Assembly (NCBI GenBank): GCA_040079935.1
Contig: JBEBJI010000003.1
Coordinates: 1-64,000 of the forward strand
DNA length: 64,000 nt
Reading direction: 5' to 3'
DNA from: Methylotenera_A sp040079935
GTDB taxonomy: Bacteria; Pseudomonadota; Gammaproteobacteria; Burkholderiales; Methylophilaceae
Shown here: positions 18,042-26,442 of the stretch, piece after piece
Numbering within the stretch: position 1 is the first letter of the stretch
Layout of the letters: the number at the start of each line of letters is the position of its first letter
The notes under the pieces: model-generated
Told to the model about the DNA's origin: nothing
Seen by the model: the letters and a program-made list of their open reading frames with translations, nothing else
The model's database searches: none
Position numbers and translations under genes: made by a program

Positions 18042-18533
18042 GTGGTTAAACTTACTACCAATTTTGGTGACATAACGCTAGAACTCAATGCCGACAAGGC
18101 ACCCATCACTGTAGCCAATTTTTTGCAATATGTAGAAGGCGGTTTTTATGAGGGCGTTATTTTTCATCGCGTGATTGATGGTTTTATGGTGCAAGGCGGC
18201 GGATTTGACGCTGATATGAAACAAAAATCGACCAAAGATGAAATTAAAAATGAAGCCGATAACGGTCTCGGCAACGATAAATACACCATCGCGATGGCGC
18301 GCACTTCGATTCCAGATTCTGCTAGCAGCCAGTTTTTCATTAACGGTACCGATAATGACTTTTTGAACCACACGGCAAAAACCGCTAGCGGCTGGGGCTA
18401 CTGTGTGTTCGGCAAAGTGGTCGAAGGCATGGACGTTGTCGATAAAATTTCAAAAGTTAAAACTACCAGCAAGGCCGGCCACCGCGACGTACCAGCTGAA
18501 CCTGTCATCATCGAAAAAGCCAGCGTGGTATAA
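18042..18533 (+). CDS. ppiB: Cytoplasmic peptidyl-prolyl cis-trans isomerase PpiB
   Basis: Cyclophilin of 163 residues without signal peptide. Motifs are FHRVIDGFMVQGGG and MARTSIPDSASSQFFIN. GTG start at 18042 after an AAAGGA ribosome binding site. It resembles the periplasmic paralogue just upstream in both sequence and residue order, consistent with an old tandem duplication followed by gain of a signal peptide. The next gene, lpxH, starts ten bases downstream. Confidence 0.95.
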   Translation: MVKLTTNFGDITLELNADKAPITVANFLQYVEGGFYEGVIFHRVIDGFMVQGGGFDADMKQKSTKDEIKNEADNGLGNDKYTIAMARTSIPDSASSQFFINGTDNDFLNHTAKTASGWGYCVFGKVVEGMDVVDKISKVKTTSKAGHRDVPAEPVIIEKASVV

Positions 18534-18543
18534 ATTTTAGTGC

Positions 18544-19275
18544 ATGGATCACAGCCTATTTATTTCAGATTTACATCTATGTGATTCGCGCCCGCACATT
18601 ACGCAAGCGTTCCATGCTTTCTTAGAAAAAATCGCTGTTAACGCCCAAGCGCTTTACATTTTGGGCGATTTATTTGAATATTGGGCTGGCGATGATGCAA
18701 TTAAAACAGGCAACCAGCAGCCCAATATCCATGCGCTTCGCAGACTTGTTTCTAACGGAGTTCCTGTATTTTTTATGCATGGAAATCGCGATTTTTTAAT
18801 CGCCGAAGGTTTTGAAAAAGCGACTGGCGTTAAAATTTTACCCGACCCAAGTTTAGTCACTCTTTACGGAAAGTCTGTCTTGTTAAGCCACGGTGACGCG
18901 CTGTGCACCGATGACACTGCATATCAAAACTTTCGCCAAGAAGTACGTAGCGCAGCTTGGCAAACGCATTTTTTAAGCCAACATTTGGCAGCGCGTATTG
19001 CGTATATTGAGCAATTGCGTAAAAAAAGCGAGCAAGCAAAATCTACCAAAAGCATGCAAATTATGGACGCGAATGCTGGTGCTGTGGATGATTTACTGCG
19101 CGAGTTTGCTTACCCGCCGATTTTTATTCACGGCCACACGCACCGGCCAAAAAAACACATCCACGAAATCGAAGGCAACACTTGCGAGCGCTGGGTGTTG
19201 GGCGATTGGTACGAACAAGGTAGCTATCTAAAATTAGATAAAAATGGCTGTCATGCTCAGATGTTAGAAGCTTGA
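18544..19275 (+). CDS. lpxH: UDP-2,3-diacylglucosamine diphosphatase LpxH
   Basis: Peripheral-membrane pyrophosphatase that yields lipid X in lipid A synthesis. Calcineurin-like metal motifs: DLHLCD near residue 9, GDLFEYW near 40, GNRDFL near 77 and GHTHRP near 197. It is 243 residues long. The segment QQPNIHALRR (residues about 56-68) is encoded by a diverged copy of the 39-bp element, between the second and third metal motifs. The ppiB-lpxH order is common in beta- and gammaproteobacteria. Confidence 0.95.
   Translation: MDHSLFISDLHLCDSRPHITQAFHAFLEKIAVNAQALYILGDLFEYWAGDDAIKTGNQQPNIHALRRLVSNGVPVFFMHGNRDFLIAEGFEKATGVKILPDPSLVTLYGKSVLLSHGDALCTDDTAYQNFRQEVRSAAWQTHFLSQHLAARIAYIEQLRKKSEQAKSTKSMQIMDANAGAVDDLLREFAYPPIFIHGHTHRPKKHIHEIEGNTCERWVLGDWYEQGSYLKLDKNGCHAQMLEA
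18710..18748 (+). repeat. 39-bp dispersed palindromic element, copy 5 (inside lpxH)
   Basis: The core CCCAATATCCATGCGCT is preserved, and the right half TCGCAGA is partly kept. The outer arms have drifted. Read in the P-N-I-H-A frame. The strength of the call rests on the core only. Confidence 0.65.
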
Positions 19276-19280
19276 ACGCG

Positions 19281-19553
19281 ATGCAAAAAAAATTGTTAGT
19301 CTGCACTAACTATCGCGCAAATCCAAATAACCCATCATGTGCAGCACGCGGCAGTAAAGAAATTTTAACTGCTTTAACGCACCAATTGCAGCGTGAAAAT
19401 GTGCCGATTGAAATAGAAGAAATTCAGTGTATGGGTTATTGCAACGTTGGGCCAAACGTACGTTTAATCCCCAATGGCGAGATTTTTCATGATGTTTCTG
19501 CCAAAAAATTTGGCGAAATTATTAAAGCGACTAAAAAGTTTTTGAAAAGCTAA
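19281..19553 (+). CDS. Thioredoxin-like [2Fe-2S] ferredoxin
   Basis: Small soluble protein of about 90 residues with four cysteines in the thioredoxin-like ferredoxin pattern (C8, C20, then CMGYC at about 47-51), a fold also found as a domain of NuoE and of cobalamin-pathway proteins. I prefer the ATG at 19281. A TTG at 19272 would overlap lpxH by 4 bases. It could be an electron carrier; the partner is unknown. Confidence 0.85.
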   Translation: MQKKLLVCTNYRANPNNPSCAARGSKEILTALTHQLQRENVPIEIEEIQCMGYCNVGPNVRLIPNGEIFHDVSAKKFGEIIKATKKFLKS

Positions 19554-19555
19554 AA

Positions 19556-21181
19556 TTAATTAACTTGGTAGCCTGGGATGCTGGCAACGTCGACTTCGTC
19601 AATTTGCGCTGGTTCTAAAAATCTCTCAGCATAGCGCAAATAAATTTGCTCGCGAATAAACAAATCAAATACATCTGGGTCGATATGATTATCCAGACGC
19701 ATTTTGCCTAAAATAGTCAGTGTTTCAGAAAGTGTTTTCGCTTTTTTATACGGCCGATCTTTAGAAGTCAACGCCTCAAATATATCCGCCACACCCATCA
19801 TGCGCGCGGGAATCGACATCTGCTCACGCGACAACCCTTTTGGGTAGCCTTTTCCATCCATGCGCTCGTGATGTCCACCAGCGTACTCTGGCACGCGCCG
19901 CAAATCTTTAGGATACGATAGGGATTCCAGCATGTTAATCGTCACCACTATGTGATTATTAATAATCATGCGCTCTTCTGGTGTTAAAGTACCGCGCTCA
20001 ATAGTTAAATTTTTAACCTCATTTTCGCTCAAGAATCTTGCTGTATGACCAGATTCATTTAAATACTCGTAATTGGCAATATCTTTAATGCGTTGCAAAT
20101 CCTCTGTTCGCATAGACTCACTACCAAAATTTACTTTACGGATAAAGTTTTTATCTTCTTCAAGTAATTTTTTTATTCTGTCAATTTCACGTTCAAGCTT
20201 CAGCATGTTAACCAGCTTGCCGCTAGATGTAGATTCGAGCGCTTTACGCAAACAAGCATTTTCGCGCTGCGCTTTTAATAACTCAAACCGATCATCTATT
20301 AGGTGGATACGATCAAAAATGGTTTCTAACTTAGTCGCTTTATCCATCACATATTCTGGGGTCGTCACTTTGCCACAATCGTGCAACCAAGCAGCAATTT
20401 TAAGTTCGTAGATCTCTTTTTCGGACATGGTAAAACTTTTTAACGGTCCAGTTTTAGTTTTTATCGCCGCATCTGCCAGCATCATTGTAAGTTCTGGAAC
20501 GCGCTGGCAATGACCACCAGTATAGGGGGACTTTTCATCAATCGCATCTGCAATCAGCTTAATAAAAGATTCAAACAAACCTTTAAGACCATCAATTAAA
20601 TTATGATTAGTAAGCGCTACAGCAGCCTGCGAGGCAAGCGATTCTACCAAACGCTGATGTGATTCCGAAAAAGCAATAATGGCATTGGTATGTGGATCGA
20701 TTGCATTAATTAATTGCAGAACACCGATGATTTCATTTTCATGATTCATCATCGGCACCGTTAAAAATGATTTTGAGCGATATCCTGTTTTTTCATCAAA
20801 TTTTCGTGTGCCAGAGAAATCAAATCCCTCAGTTAAATAAGCGTCAGCTATATTCACAGTTTTAGCATTTACCACGCTGTAAGCCGCTACCATGTTAGTG
20901 TTTGGCTTGCCATCTTCGAGGAAAATTGGCAATGATGGAAATGGAATTTCCTTACCTGTAGTGCCACCCATTGCAATATCAAGGCTGAGCGTGCGCATAA
21001 TTTCGAACTTAAGTTTACCATCTTCGGTGACTGTATAAAGCGTGCCGCCATCGGCGTTAGTAAGCTCTTTGGCTCCCAATAATATCACCTCCAGCAAGCG
21101 ATTGTTGTCGTGCTCAACTGAAAGCGCAACACCAATAGAATTAAGGCGTTCGAGCTGGTTTAGCATATCTAAAGTTTGCAT
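19556..21181 (-). CDS. GAF-HD-GYP c-di-GMP phosphodiesterase
   Basis: Predicted to degrade c-di-GMP. A GAF sensor domain occupies about residues 10-195. The HD-GYP domain has H267-D268 in AAWLHDCGK and the HHERMDGKGYP signature near residue 437. Between them is an inserted, partly coiled-coil stretch of about 120 residues (ENACLRKALE...LEREIDRIKKLLEE). No membrane segment, so it is cytosolic. The neighbouring FHA and PP2C genes on the same strand suggest a joint signalling module. Confidence 0.92.
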   Translation of the reverse strand: MQTLDMLNQLERLNSIGVALSVEHDNNRLLEVILLGAKELTNADGGTLYTVTEDGKLKFEIMRTLSLDIAMGGTTGKEIPFPSLPIFLEDGKPNTNMVAAYSVVNAKTVNIADAYLTEGFDFSGTRKFDEKTGYRSKSFLTVPMMNHENEIIGVLQLINAIDPHTNAIIAFSESHQRLVESLASQAAVALTNHNLIDGLKGLFESFIKLIADAIDEKSPYTGGHCQRVPELTMMLADAAIKTKTGPLKSFTMSEKEIYELKIAAWLHDCGKVTTPEYVMDKATKLETIFDRIHLIDDRFELLKAQRENACLRKALESTSSGKLVNMLKLEREIDRIKKLLEEDKNFIRKVNFGSESMRTEDLQRIKDIANYEYLNESGHTARFLSENEVKNLTIERGTLTPEERMIINNHIVVTINMLESLSYPKDLRRVPEYAGGHHERMDGKGYPKGLSREQMSIPARMMGVADIFEALTSKDRPYKKAKTLSETLTILGKMRLDNHIDPDVFDLFIREQIYLRYAERFLEPAQIDEVDVASIPGYQVN

Positions 21182-21224
21182 TGAAATTCGGCTAAAGAAT
21201 GTAATGAATAGTCAATAACGTGAC

Positions 21225-21959
21225 TTAAGCCAAATAGAATTGCAATTGAGTATCAATCAAATCTATCACGTCTCGGTCACTTAATTCATAGGCTTTTGCT
21301 CCCACATCTCTCCCGTTTACCAACAACTGCTTATCGCCTTCTACATGCGCAATAAAATAGCCATGAGGCCGCCTAGTAATCACCGCCACCTGCACGCCCG
21401 GCTTGCCAAGTGTCGTCATAGATTTATTCAAAGAAAGCTCACTGCCAGAATTATCACCATTTAAAACCCTTAAATAACCTAATTTTTGTGCATGGCCTGA
21501 AGAGTTAATAGGTGCTAGATCTGGTGCTGTCGAGCTTACACTTTCAGCAGCTGGAGCAGCTACTAGTTTTTCAACTTCTGTTTCTGGCTCTGGTGAGGGT
21601 ACAACCAACTTTGCAGGCCGCACTACAACTGTATTTTCAAATCCATGGCTATTTACTGGTTTATTTTCTTGCGCTTTATTTTCATACTTTAACTGATACT
21701 TACCAAACTCTATGACATCCCCATGGTGTAACACATGTTTTTTTACAGGTTTTTTGTTCACCATAGTGCCATTGGTACTACCAAGATCTTCCAAAAAAGA
21801 ATCGTTACCAATGGTTGTGATCACTGCATGATCACCACTAACACCTAAGTTATCAATATGAATATCGTTTGCCGGCCGACGGCCTATTGTGGTGCGCTCT
21901 TTATCTAACCCAAACTCACCTAATGAATTTCCATCCAATGAAAAATGTAACTTCGCCAT
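21225..21959 (-). CDS. Double FHA-domain protein
   Basis: Two forkhead-associated phosphothreonine-binding domains: residues 1-95 (TTIGRRPANDIHIDN, SGDHAVI, DLGSTNGT) and about 160-244 (a diverged second one, TTLGKPGVQVAVITRR). The linker between them is rich in P, A, E and S. No membrane segment. It lies between PP2C phosphatase and HD-GYP genes with 20-43-base gaps, so one operon. The matching Ser/Thr kinase is not in this window. Confidence 0.9.
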   Translation of the reverse strand: MAKLHFSLDGNSLGEFGLDKERTTIGRRPANDIHIDNLGVSGDHAVITTIGNDSFLEDLGSTNGTMVNKKPVKKHVLHHGDVIEFGKYQLKYENKAQENKPVNSHGFENTVVVRPAKLVVPSPEPETEVEKLVAAPAAESVSSTAPDLAPINSSGHAQKLGYLRVLNGDNSGSELSLNKSMTTLGKPGVQVAVITRRPHGYFIAHVEGDKQLLVNGRDVGAKAYELSDRDVIDLIDTQLQFYLA

Positions 21960-21979
21960 AATCCGCCTTAAAATTTACT

Positions 21980-22795
21980 TTACTTTTTAAACAGGTTTTT
22001 AACCCAGCCTTTTTCAGATGTAAACTCTTTTCTTATTTTTGCTATGATGACCGAAATGTTATCTGTACCGCCATTTTCATTTGCTGCATGAATTAAATCC
22101 TTTGCAGCGTTGCCAATATCACCATTGGCTTCGAGTAGAATTTGAGCAATTTCCTCATCATTCACTAAATCAGATAGCCCATCTGAACATAACAAATAAA
22201 TATCGCTCACTTCTGTATCAAACTCTTGCAGTTCCAGCTCAACTTCAGGATCTATGCCTAAAGCACGCGTAACTAAATTCTTATTGTTCGATAATTTAGC
22301 TTGTTCTGGCGTAATCAATCCAGCGTTAATTTGCTCTTGCACCAACGAATGATCTTCAGTAAGTTGCATCAAAGTCTCTCCACGCAGCCGATACGCACGC
22401 GAATCACCAATATGCCCCACCACAAACTTATTATCAGCAAAAATGCCAGCCACTAAAGTAGCGCCCATTCCTGCACATTGCGGCTGATCTTGCGAAATCT
22501 GATAAATAGTCGCATTAGTTTTTTCTATAGCGTTCATCAACATCTGTGATTCAGGCAATAAGTTTGATGTGGATCTAAACATGCGCGTGTTATTTTGCAT
22601 GACTTCAGTAATTTCCGCAGCAATCATCAAAACAGCAATTTCACTTGCCACTTCGCCTGCCTTATAACCACCCATCCCATCGGCCAGCACCAATAAACCA
22701 ATCGACAAATCGCTCGCAACCGCATCCTCGTTGTGCTCTCGTAACAAGCCCACATCAGTTTGTCGCACTACTTTTATCGCATTATTTACGTTCAA
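21980..22795 (-). CDS. PP2C-family Ser/Thr phosphatase
   Basis: Stp1/PrpC-type protein phosphatase of 271 residues. All metal-binding motifs are present: VGLLREHNEDAV near residue 16, LADGMGGYKAGEVAS near 37, HIGDSRAYRL, LLCSDGLSDL, and GGTDNISV near the end. It presumably reverses phosphorylation read by the FHA protein encoded next. First gene of the PP2C-FHA-HD-GYP run. Confidence 0.93.
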   Translation of the reverse strand: MNVNNAIKVVRQTDVGLLREHNEDAVASDLSIGLLVLADGMGGYKAGEVASEIAVLMIAAEITEVMQNNTRMFRSTSNLLPESQMLMNAIEKTNATIYQISQDQPQCAGMGATLVAGIFADNKFVVGHIGDSRAYRLRGETLMQLTEDHSLVQEQINAGLITPEQAKLSNNKNLVTRALGIDPEVELELQEFDTEVSDIYLLCSDGLSDLVNDEEIAQILLEANGDIGNAAKDLIHAANENGGTDNISVIIAKIRKEFTSEKGWVKNLFKK

Positions 22796-22859
22796 AATTT
22801 CAAGCCCATCAATATATCTACCAAAATAAATTCAAACATATTGAATGTTTAGCAAACAA

Positions 22860-23327
22860 TTATCGCCTAAACTCTTGCGGTCTTGCAGCCTCTGCCACTT
22901 TATCCAGCACACCATTAATATATTTATGCCCGTCCGTACCGCCATAAAGCTTGGCCAATTCGACGCCCTCGTTAATCGCTACGCGGTATGGAATGCTAGG
23001 GTCAAACATGAGCTCAAACGATGAAATACGCAAAATTGCATGCTCCACAGGACTCAATTCTTCTATTTTTCTATCAATAAAGGTTGAAATTTGAGTATCT
23101 AACTCGCTTATTTTGCCAGTCACTCCTGCCAATAAACGCTTAAAATACGCCTCATCCGCTTTGTTATATTCTGGATCTTCCTGTGCGTCCAAAATAATCT
23201 GTTGTATCTCCCCTGCATTAATCATGCCACGATATACCGCTTTTAAAACCAATTCGCGTGATTTACGGCGATTTTGGCTGACTTTTGGTTTTTTTACTAT
23301 TTTTTTTTCAGCATTAGCTCCACTCAT
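22860..23327 (-). CDS. nusB: Transcription antitermination factor NusB
   Basis: RNA-binding partner of NusE (S10) in rRNA antitermination. At 155 residues the length is usual, with a basic N-terminal extension (KKIVKKPKVSQNRRKSR) before the RELVLKAVY core, and the conserved SPVEHAILRISSFEL and YRVAINEGVELAKLYGG motifs. It overlaps ribH by four bases, the classical ribH-nusB pair. Confidence 0.96.
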   Translation of the reverse strand: MSGANAEKKIVKKPKVSQNRRKSRELVLKAVYRGMINAGEIQQIILDAQEDPEYNKADEAYFKRLLAGVTGKISELDTQISTFIDRKIEELSPVEHAILRISSFELMFDPSIPYRVAINEGVELAKLYGGTDGHKYINGVLDKVAEAARPQEFRR

Positions 23328-23773
23328 AACGCACGCACCAAATTTGCCATTTCAATTGCTACTTGCGCAGCTTCCGTACCTTTAATTAGCATACGTGCCA
23401 GCGCTTGCTCATCATCCTCCGTGGTTAACACTGCGTTCGCCACTGGTACGCCAGTATTCAATTGAACCTCTGAAATTCCCCGCGCAGACTCGTTTGCAAC
23501 CACCTCGAAGTGATAAGTTTCTCCGCGAATAATCGCACCCAAAGCTATCAGTGCATCAAACTTTTCGCTCAAAGCCATGTGTTGCAAAATCAGCGGCGTT
23601 TCTAACGCACCTGGCACAGTGGCAATGCGAATATCCGCATCTTTGACGCCTAGATTCAACAACTCTGCATGACAGGCCGCCAATAAACCATCGCCAATGT
23701 CGCTATTAAATCGCGATTGCACAATGCCAATTTTTTTGCCTGTGCCGCTTAAATTTATATTTATTTTATTCAA
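23324..23773 (-). CDS. ribH: 6,7-dimethyl-8-ribityllumazine synthase
   Basis: Penultimate riboflavin enzyme, which assembles into an icosahedral or pentameric shell. Motifs are GIVQSRFNSDI, PGALETP, GAIIRGETYHFEVVANE and VLTTEDDEQALAR. It is 149 residues long. The stop overlaps the nusB start. Confidence 0.97.
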   Translation of the reverse strand: MNKININLSGTGKKIGIVQSRFNSDIGDGLLAACHAELLNLGVKDADIRIATVPGALETPLILQHMALSEKFDALIALGAIIRGETYHFEVVANESARGISEVQLNTGVPVANAVLTTEDDEQALARMLIKGTEAAQVAIEMANLVRAL

Positions 23774-23835
23774 AACATTCTCTTAAAGTGCTAAAAGTAG
23801 CTATTTTACGCTATTAACTGACACTATTTGTCAGT

Positions 23836-25503
23836 TTAAGAAAACAGTGCCCATGCTTTTTGCACCGTACTCCAAACACCATAAGCAATCGGGATTAATA
23901 CTGCCAACCAAGCCAATTTAACTAATAATGGATGGTGCGCTGAATCACCCGAAGTAACGACATTCGATACGTTTTCCAATGACTTTTCGTGACTAATTCT
24001 ATGCACTTCTGCTAATTCTGCATCGCTCATAAAATACTTGTCAGCCACTGGCTTTACTAACATATTCGCGATAAACCCTACCACCATTAAGCCCGCCAGC
24101 ACCACAAATATCGGCGCATACACTTGATCAAACGGGATGCCTTTTTCAAGCCGAGTATCGTGCATATAATTCACCACCACTGGCCCCAAAATACCCGCTG
24201 TTGACCATGCCGTGAGCAGACGTCCATGAATAGCGCCCACAAATTGCGTGCCAAACATATCCGCCAAATATGCAGGAATCGTCGCGAAACCGCCTCCATA
24301 CATCGAGGCGATGACGCAGAAACAGCCCACAAATAGTGCCAGAGATTTAAAGCCTGCCACATAAGTCGCAGTGCAATACATGATGGCGCCCAAGATAAAG
24401 AAAAGAAAATAAGTACGTTTGCGGCCTAATTTATCAGACGAGGTTGCCCAAGCAAAGCGGCCAAAAATATTGAATAATGAAATCAATCCAACAAAGCCCG
24501 CTCCAACTGCTGCAGCGGCAGCAGTTAAAGCTTCATCTTTTTTAATGTCCGCAAACCCAATGTCAGGCTGACCAATTAACGCGCCACCAAAGGTTTCTTG
24601 CAACATGGGGGCAGCCGCGCCAATAATGCCAATGCCCGCAGAAACATTCATGCACAGCACAATCCACAACAACCAAAATTGCGGCGTTTTATGCGCATTT
24701 TTTAAATGCACGTGACGCGTTGCAATCATAGTGTTTTTTGCAGTGGCTGGAGGCGTCCAATTAGCGGGCTTCCAGCCCACAGGCGGCACGCGGTAGCCAA
24801 ACGCCCCGCACAACATAAACACCGCATAAATCGCTGCTAGCGTAACAAAAGTTTGCCACACGCCGGGTGTGGTCGCGGTTTTGAAATGATTCATCAACAT
24901 AGTCGCCAATGGCGAGCCTATCATCGCGCCGCCACCAAAGCCCATAATCGCCATTCCTGTCGCCATGCCGCGTCTATCGGGAAACCATTTAATGAGTGTG
25001 GAAACGGGTGAAATATAACCTAAACCTAGCCCTATGCCGCCTATGACGCCGCTACCCAACCACATCATCCATAATTGATGTGAATAAACACCATACGCAG
25101 AAATCAGCAAACCGCCGCACCAGCACAGCATCGAAACCAATCCTGCTTTACGTGGGCCTTCGCGCTCTAGCCAGCCGCCCCAGAGCGCTGCTGAGCAACC
25201 TAAAAGCACAAAAAATAGCGTGTACATCCAGCCCAAATCAAACTGCGTCCAGTTGCAATCGGTGGCAAATAAAGCTTTGCCCGTACCCGCTAATTTTTCA
25301 CCAAACGTGGTTGCCCCAGCCGCGCAAGCCGCCAGTGGCTTACCATCAGAGCCCATCAGCGCATTGCCGAGCGGCTTCCAAAACACGCTAAACCCATACG
25401 CCATGCCGATGGACAAATGGATTGCCAGCGCAGCAGGCGGCACCAACCAGCGGTTAAAACTAGGATTTGCCGTAATATATTCTTTTGATAAAAAACTAGC
25501 CAT
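23836..25503 (-). CDS. MFS transporter, oxalate/formate antiporter (OxlT) family
   Basis: Inner-membrane carrier with about 12-13 hydrophobic helices and the MFS loop motif DKLGRKR. The GGIGLGLGYISPVSTLIKWFP segment of the OxlT subfamily lies in the N-terminal half. The ATG at 25503 is chosen because GGGGAGC sits 6 bases upstream. A TTG four codons earlier is less likely. It is about 555 residues long, with a longer first loop (C, N, Q-rich) than OxlT itself. The substrate is a small carboxylate by family only. Divergent from phoB. Confidence 0.85.
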   Translation of the reverse strand: MASFLSKEYITANPSFNRWLVPPAALAIHLSIGMAYGFSVFWKPLGNALMGSDGKPLAACAAGATTFGEKLAGTGKALFATDCNWTQFDLGWMYTLFFVLLGCSAALWGGWLEREGPRKAGLVSMLCWCGGLLISAYGVYSHQLWMMWLGSGVIGGIGLGLGYISPVSTLIKWFPDRRGMATGMAIMGFGGGAMIGSPLATMLMNHFKTATTPGVWQTFVTLAAIYAVFMLCGAFGYRVPPVGWKPANWTPPATAKNTMIATRHVHLKNAHKTPQFWLLWIVLCMNVSAGIGIIGAAAPMLQETFGGALIGQPDIGFADIKKDEALTAAAAAVGAGFVGLISLFNIFGRFAWATSSDKLGRKRTYFLFFILGAIMYCTATYVAGFKSLALFVGCFCVIASMYGGGFATIPAYLADMFGTQFVGAIHGRLLTAWSTAGILGPVVVNYMHDTRLEKGIPFDQVYAPIFVVLAGLMVVGFIANMLVKPVADKYFMSDAELAEVHRISHEKSLENVSNVVTSGDSAHHPLLVKLAWLAVLIPIAYGVWSTVQKAWALFS

Positions 25504-25609
25504 GAAGCTCCCCAAAAATCATTATTTTGCTAACAAACTACATAGTCTTACAAAATGCAGTAAATGGCAATTGCACAATAAACTTTCACCACAAAAAAAC
25601 ACTTGAATT

Positions 25610-25638
25610 TTGTCATCAATATGTCATATTAAAGTCAC
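25610..25638 (+). promoter_or_regulatory. Triple Pho box upstream of phoB
   Basis: Three direct half-sites in exact 11-base register: TTGTCAT (25610), ATGTCAT (25621) and AAGTCAC (25632), each separated by four A/T-rich bases, matching the PhoB consensus CTGTCAT plus a 4-bp spacer. A -10 element CATAAT follows at 25648-25653, about ten bases after the last repeat, and there is no -35. This is the classical PhoB-activated, autoregulated layout. Confidence 0.85.
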
Positions 25639-25673
25639 AAAATGGCGCATAATCAAATTGATTGAGAGAAAAA

Positions 25674-26366
25674 ATGCCTGCGAATATTTTAGTCATTGAA
25701 GACGAACCTGCAATTCAAGAGCTGCTTGCGCTCAACATTACGCAAGCGGGTCATAACGCCATGCGCGCGCTTAGCGTAGAGCACGCACAAGAGTTATTGC
25801 GCAATACTCTGCCAGATTTGATTTTGCTGGATTGGATGCTGCCTGGGATGAGCGGCATTGAATATGCGCGTCGCTTGAAATCTGACAATCTCACTAAAGC
25901 AATACCGATTATTATGCTCACAGCCCGTGGCGATGAATATGACAAAGTACGCGGCCTAGAAGTGGGCGCCGATGACTATGTGACCAAGCCCTTTAGTCCA
26001 CGCGAATTAAACGCTCGCATTAAAGCCGTACTGCGTCGTCGCGCACCACAAATGACCGACGACCCGATTGAAATTCAAGGTTTATTGCTAGACCCAACCA
26101 CCCACCGCGTGACTGGAAATAGCGCCAATATTGACTTGGGGCCAACTGAGTTTAGACTTTTACATTACTTTATGAGCAATGCAGAGCGCGTACATTCGCG
26201 CAGCCAATTGCTCGATAAAGTATGGGGTGACAGGGTATTTGTGGAGGATAGAACCGTTGACGTGCATATTCGCAGACTTCGCAATGCTTTGGCAGTATCT
26301 AACCACCAGGATTTAATTCAAACCGTGCGCGGCTCTGGTTATCGTTTATCGGCACAAAACAATTAA
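25674..26366 (+). CDS. phoB: Phosphate-response regulator PhoB
   Basis: OmpR-family response regulator of 230 residues that activates the phosphate-starvation regulon. The receiver domain has the acidic pair ED (9-10), phospho-acceptor D53 (LLDWMLPG) and K105 region (VTKPFSPREL). The winged helix at about 135-228 ends in VRGSGYRLS. Start at the ATG at 25674 behind GAGAG. A TTG at 25662 is less likely. The Pho box upstream shows autoregulation. phoR follows. Confidence 0.96.
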   Translation: MPANILVIEDEPAIQELLALNITQAGHNAMRALSVEHAQELLRNTLPDLILLDWMLPGMSGIEYARRLKSDNLTKAIPIIMLTARGDEYDKVRGLEVGADDYVTKPFSPRELNARIKAVLRRRAPQMTDDPIEIQGLLLDPTTHRVTGNSANIDLGPTEFRLLHYFMSNAERVHSRSQLLDKVWGDRVFVEDRTVDVHIRRLRNALAVSNHQDLIQTVRGSGYRLSAQNN

Positions 26367-26442
26367 GCACACAACTATCTGAGTGAAAGCTGGCTATAAT
26401 TAAGCCTAATTTTAACTTTGGTTTAATTTTAAGCTTACATTT

